Shown here: in pieces, positions 61,346 to 64,000 of the stretch
Layout of the letters: each line of letters opens with the position of its first letter
How positions within the stretch are numbered: position 1 is the first letter of the stretch
DNA from: JBFMFR01 sp040752025
GTDB taxonomy: Bacteria > Chloroflexota > Anaerolineae > Anaerolineales > UBA4823
DNA: 64,000 nucleotides
NCBI GenBank assembly: GCA_040752025.1
Contig: JBFMFR010000034.1
Coordinates: 14,145-78,144 of the forward strand
Direction: 5' to 3'
Position numbers and translations under genes: made by a program
Notes under the pieces: generated by a model
The model's database searches: none
What the model saw: only the letters and a program-made list of their open reading frames with translations
What the model was told of the DNA's origin: nothing

Positions 61346-62065
61346 TTATCGATCAAAGGTAACGCAAAGCTGCGAGAGATTTACCAGGATAAGCTGCCCA
61401 CCTTCGTAGAATTCCACTACCCCACTATCGTCTCGAAAGCTTCTAAGGAGGGGCTGCACAGCACCCTGAACTTGCTGCTGGGCGCGAAAACCAGGCTGCT
61501 GCAAGCACCATAGCGCCATCCCCCTGACCTGCGCCCTTTGATCTTGCAGGCATGGCAGGATCAAGGGCACAGCCATGCGCAGCTCAGCATAAGGAAGCGC
61601 CTGGGCCAACCGCCCGATGGCCCACAGGACTCCGGCCTGGAAACGAACGACATCTTCGCTTTCCAGGTCCAGAATGGAAATCAGGAGAGGGATGAACTCG
61701 GCATACTGCCTGGCAAACTGCCCTGGGTGCGGGCAAAGGATGGCGCCGATGATCTCGGGAGCGCGCCAGCCGATGCCGCCCGACTCATCGCTCAACAACC
61801 ACACCTGGCGGCGCAGGTGATTACGGACGTACTCGGGATCATCCTGGGCGATGCGGGCGGCAGCCAGGCCAATGGCTTCCACCGCTCGCCAGCTCACCAG
61901 CCGGTCGAGATCATACGTGAGGGCCGTCAGGAAACTGAGCACGCGCCGTTTTTCACCTGCCAGGGCTGTGATCGCATCCAGTTGGTAGGCGAGCAGGTAG
62001 CGGCGAAGCCGGGCAGGCAGCCGTTCGCCTGCCAGCGTATGATCCGGAGTCTGATCAAATCCCAT
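61346..62065 (-). CDS. HEAT-repeat protein (DVU0298-like)
   Basis: A 239-residue all-helical protein starting at ATG 62065 (MGFDQTPDHTL), overlapping the radical SAM stop by 11 bp. Helical pairs such as VSWRAVEAIGLAAARIAQ, IGWRAPEIIGAILC and VRFQAGVLWAIGRLAQ are HEAT-like repeats. The arrangement recalls the DVU0298 group, which I remember as encoded next to radical SAM proteins. The tight overlap suggests a complex with the radical SAM protein, perhaps as a substrate-binding or scaffold subunit. Confidence 0.7.
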   Translation of the reverse strand: MGFDQTPDHTLAGERLPARLRRYLLAYQLDAITALAGEKRRVLSFLTALTYDLDRLVSWRAVEAIGLAAARIAQDDPEYVRNHLRRQVWLLSDESGGIGWRAPEIIGAILCPHPGQFARQYAEFIPLLISILDLESEDVVRFQAGVLWAIGRLAQALPYAELRMAVPLILPCLQDQRAQVRGMALWCLQQPGFRAQQQVQGAVQPLLRSFRDDSGVVEFYEGGQLILVNLSQLCVTFDR

Positions 62066-63221
62066 ACAGGTAATAGCAGGTGCGGCAGCCTTCTGGCGCA
62101 GGCGGAATATCACCTGCAGCCTCATCTGAGCTACCCAGAACCATGTCGATCAAAGCGCTCTGCTGCCAGGCCTGCCTCTGCTCAAAGGCCCGGCGGAATT
62201 CCTGGTACGCAGGTTCTCCCCAGATCGATTCCAGGCTGCCCTGGTTGATATTCCCAAAGCGCTGGCAAGGCACCAGGATACGTTCACCATCAAAGACGCG
62301 CTTTTCTGCATAGGAGAGCGTGATACAAGGTGAAACTTCGCCCCGCCAGTTGAAGAACAGGTTGCGCAGCGGGTCATGCTCACAAATCGTCTGCTCCTGC
62401 GGCTGTAATAAATACGTGCGCAGGCCGACGCCCAACTCCCTGGCACGCGCCTGTGCCTGAGACAAGATCGTATGCACTTCGTTCTGAGGCGGGCCATCAT
62501 GGCTGAACAGGCGGCGGTCATCATCGCCATCCTTCAAGATCACATCCAGATTCTTTGCAATCACCTGTTCCACGCCCAAGGCGTGAGCCGTCTCAATAAA
62601 CTGCGGCAATTGCTGGTAGTTCCCATTTCTCCCATCTTGACCACCCGATAGATCACCCATCATGACAAAAACCATCATCATTTTGGGGACCTGGCTTCCG
62701 GTAGCCTGCTTGATTTCGTGCAAAGCGCGAATGTTGCTCGTAACGACTTCGAAACTGGCCCCCTGGCGGATGCTTTCATACATTTCCGGCGTGGCGGCAT
62801 CTACCGAGAACGAAATCCAATCCAAGCCCAGAGAGACCAACTGTTCGGACATCGCGGGAACCAGGCGCATCCCATTGGTACTGAAGCCGACCGTGCAGCC
62901 GGCCTCTTTGGCCATACGCACCATCTCGGGCAACAAGGGGCTTAGCAACGGCTCCCCCCCTCCGGTCAGGTCGACCGCCTCAGCTAAGGAAAGATAGCGG
63001 GCGATATTGCTGAAAGTCTCCCAGGTCATCATGGCATTCTCTGGGCGCAGCTCGGCCCAGGGGCACATCACGCACGACAGACTGCACTGCAAGGTCGGCT
63101 CGATCTGAAACAAACCGTAGGAGCGTTTATGGGAGTGCGCAGCGGCGCTCCCGGCTCTGCGCTGTGCGGCCTTGCCAGCCGCTTTATTGAGGGAGTTACG
63201 TATCGTTTTGATCCAGGACAT
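62055..63221 (-). CDS. Radical SAM/SPASM protein
   Basis: A 388-residue iron-sulfur enzyme. The cluster motif CSLSCVMC (CxxxCxxC) is followed by VDLTGGGEPLL, the SAM-contact GGE motif, and FSTNGMRL. The C-terminal SPASM region has several Cys (CEHD, SPCITL, VPCQRFGNINQGS and the last CRTCYYLYGI), enough for auxiliary clusters. SPASM enzymes modify peptides, proteins or cofactors. No small precursor peptide gene is visible nearby, so the HEAT protein is the only obvious partner. Confidence 0.88.
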   Translation of the reverse strand: MSWIKTIRNSLNKAAGKAAQRRAGSAAAHSHKRSYGLFQIEPTLQCSLSCVMCPWAELRPENAMMTWETFSNIARYLSLAEAVDLTGGGEPLLSPLLPEMVRMAKEAGCTVGFSTNGMRLVPAMSEQLVSLGLDWISFSVDAATPEMYESIRQGASFEVVTSNIRALHEIKQATGSQVPKMMMVFVMMGDLSGGQDGRNGNYQQLPQFIETAHALGVEQVIAKNLDVILKDGDDDRRLFSHDGPPQNEVHTILSQAQARARELGVGLRTYLLQPQEQTICEHDPLRNLFFNWRGEVSPCITLSYAEKRVFDGERILVPCQRFGNINQGSLESIWGEPAYQEFRRAFEQRQAWQQSALIDMVLGSSDEAAGDIPPAPEGCRTCYYLYGI

Positions 63222-63329
63222 TTCTCGCTTCTCTATAGAAGAACTGGTAAAAATCGGTTACACTTAGGATCTGCTGTAAATGGCTGGCCATCACTAAAGG
63301 CTACATATTCTCTACACACGGAGTATAGC

Positions 63330-63743
63330 ATGTCCAAGCAATCTAAAAACCTGCCAAAACCAATCCGGCGCAAAACTGATCCGAACGAAGCACCAACCTG
63401 GGTGCGTCTGCTTTTGTCGCTCACCCTGGTACCCCTGGTGGCAGGCGTTTTGCTGATCATCGCCTGGATGCTCGACCTGGAGATTATGGGAGATCCACAG
63501 CGCCTGCTGCCGGTAGGCACCTTCTTCGTTGTGTTTAGCTTCGCAGCCTCCAACCTGTTACAAAAGAATTGGCTGGTCGGCGCGGGGTGGAGTTTGGTAT
63601 CTATTGCCATGCTGCTTTTATGGATCAGCACTGCCAGCCCCGTGCTGGTAGCGGCTTTCGTTCTCGGTATTCTGGGCATCATGATGTTAGGTTTCGAATA
63701 CTTCCGGCGCATTGCAGAATCTGGGAAAAGCAAAAAGCGTTAG
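63330..63743 (+). CDS. Small membrane protein with four predicted helices
   Basis: A 137-residue protein from the ATG at 63330 (ACGGAGTATAGC before it); the longer upstream frame is antisense to the radical SAM gene. A hydrophilic Lys/Arg-rich N-terminus, four hydrophobic helices and a basic tail (SGKSKKR) are visible. No known motif. It is single-cistron, closed by the terminator at 63797. Confidence 0.65.
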   Translation: MSKQSKNLPKPIRRKTDPNEAPTWVRLLLSLTLVPLVAGVLLIIAWMLDLEIMGDPQRLLPVGTFFVVFSFAASNLLQKNWLVGAGWSLVSIAMLLLWISTASPVLVAAFVLGILGIMMLGFEYFRRIAESGKSKKR

Positions 63744-63796
63744 CAACTGACCTGATCAAGCGAAGTTCATCCTTCTCACAACCTGGCGTACTCACC

Positions 63797-63826
63797 AGCC
63801 GTGCACACCCCTGCACGGCTTTTTTA
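63797..63826 (+). terminator. Rho-independent terminator
   Basis: AGCCGTGCA (63797-63805) and TGCACGGCT (63812-63820) form a perfect 9-bp stem, followed by a run of six T. Confidence 0.9.
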
Positions 63827-63877
63827 TTCTAACAGGCAACTGCACAACCCTCATACCTGAATAGCCAAGGTTATCTA

Positions 63878-64000
63878 AGAACCTGTCTGAAAAGTCTTGA
63901 CTGTCGGCCATAGGTTGAGTAAGTTATGGGTATGACCAACCAAATATACCCAACCGATATGACCGACAGTCAATGGAATTGTATCAAAGAACTGGTGCCA
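63878..64000 (+). mobile_element. Left end of an IS5-like insertion sequence
   Basis: GAACCTGTCTGAAAAGTCTT (from about 63878) looks like a left terminal inverted repeat, shortly before a transposase start. The element continues beyond the window, so the right end and target duplication cannot be checked. Confidence 0.6.
63926..64000 (+). CDS. IS5-like transposase, N-terminal fragment at window edge
   Basis: Twenty-five codons are visible from ATG 63926; an in-frame Met at codon 12 begins MTDSQWNCIKELVP, the stereotyped start of IS5-family transposases (MTDxQWxxIxxLxP, DUF4096-type N-terminal domain). The catalytic DDE part lies outside the window. Confidence 0.75.
   Translation, partial: MGMTNQIYPTDMTDSQWNCIKELVP

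Noticed and set aside
1..64000. tRNA or rRNA genes
   Set aside because: No cloverleaf with a conserved TTCGA loop and CCA-type end, and no rRNA signature, was found on reading; a dedicated scan was not possible.

Overview
The window looks like a chromosome segment of a GC-rich, free-living bacterium of the Chloroflexota, most likely an Anaerolineae-type heterotroph. This is inferred from gene content (DUF6062-like protein, exosortase beside a large PEP-CTERM membrane protein, many lipoprotein solute-binding proteins, several ABC exporters, Tat-type sulfatase-fold proteins) and from style (GC-rich genes, short spacers, overlapping start/stop codons, abundant small palindromic repeats). There is no rRNA, tRNA or CRISPR array that I can see. 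An IS5-like element starts at the right edge.

Layout. 1-2.3 kb (minus): a LytS-type histidine kinase cut by the left edge, a SAM methyltransferase and an ICMT-like membrane methyltransferase. 2.5-10.2 kb (plus): a YtcJ-like amidohydrolase followed by a complete five-gene peptide/nickel-type ABC importer. 10.2-13.7 kb: an AT-richer, disturbed island. It holds a short effector-associated-domain-like fragment, a large predicted PD-(D/E)xK nuclease with a C-terminal YfaP/DUF2135-like domain that is frameshifted at its end, and a Ser/Thr kinase cut exactly in its HRD loop. 13.8-16.6 kb: two secreted proteins, a degenerate tandem repeat, and two tandem copies of an element whose inverted repeats are interleaved (A-B-A'-B'). 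16.6-20.2 kb: an ABC-2 exporter in which one permease carries a fused PrsW-like protease domain and the ATPase is divergently transcribed from only 18 bp away. 20.2-25.3 kb: a MacAB-like exporter with a DUF6062-like protein. 25.4-37.2 kb: a degenerate phosphofructokinase-like gene, then two inverted copies of a cassette (5-6 TM protein plus Tat-exported sulfatase-fold enzyme with Thr at the nucleophile position) flanking an exosortase/PEP-CTERM/PadR block. 37.5-42.2 kb: MATE transporter, PAP2-like protein, RNase HI-like protein, small RHH-like protein, and a HAMP-GAF-GAF protein. 42.2-61.3 kb (all minus): a large carbohydrate locus. 61.3-63.7 kb: HEAT-repeat protein and radical SAM/SPASM protein, then a small membrane protein. 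63.9-64 kb: start of an IS5-like transposase.

How the genes fit together. The carbohydrate locus reads as galactoside or galactosamine use. A lipoprotein binding protein and two permeases import a sugar; GH36 and GH4 enzymes release galactose-type sugars. A SIS-domain isomerase/deaminase, a PfkB kinase, a class I tagatose-1,6-bisphosphate aldolase (LacD type) and a GatZ/KbaZ protein form a tagatose-6-phosphate route to triose phosphates. A DeoR-type repressor heads the neighbouring operon. No ATPase for the importer is encoded here, so it presumably shares one.

The most unusual items are: the island with the predicted nuclease, the ABC-2 permease/PrsW fusion, the duplicated split LtaS-like cassette, the interleaved inverted repeats, the PFK-like protein lacking catalytic residues, a solute-binding-type protein without a signal peptide, and a small palindromic repeat family found both between genes and in frame inside genes. 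All functional statements rest on reading the sequence and on general knowledge of the families. No database search was run.
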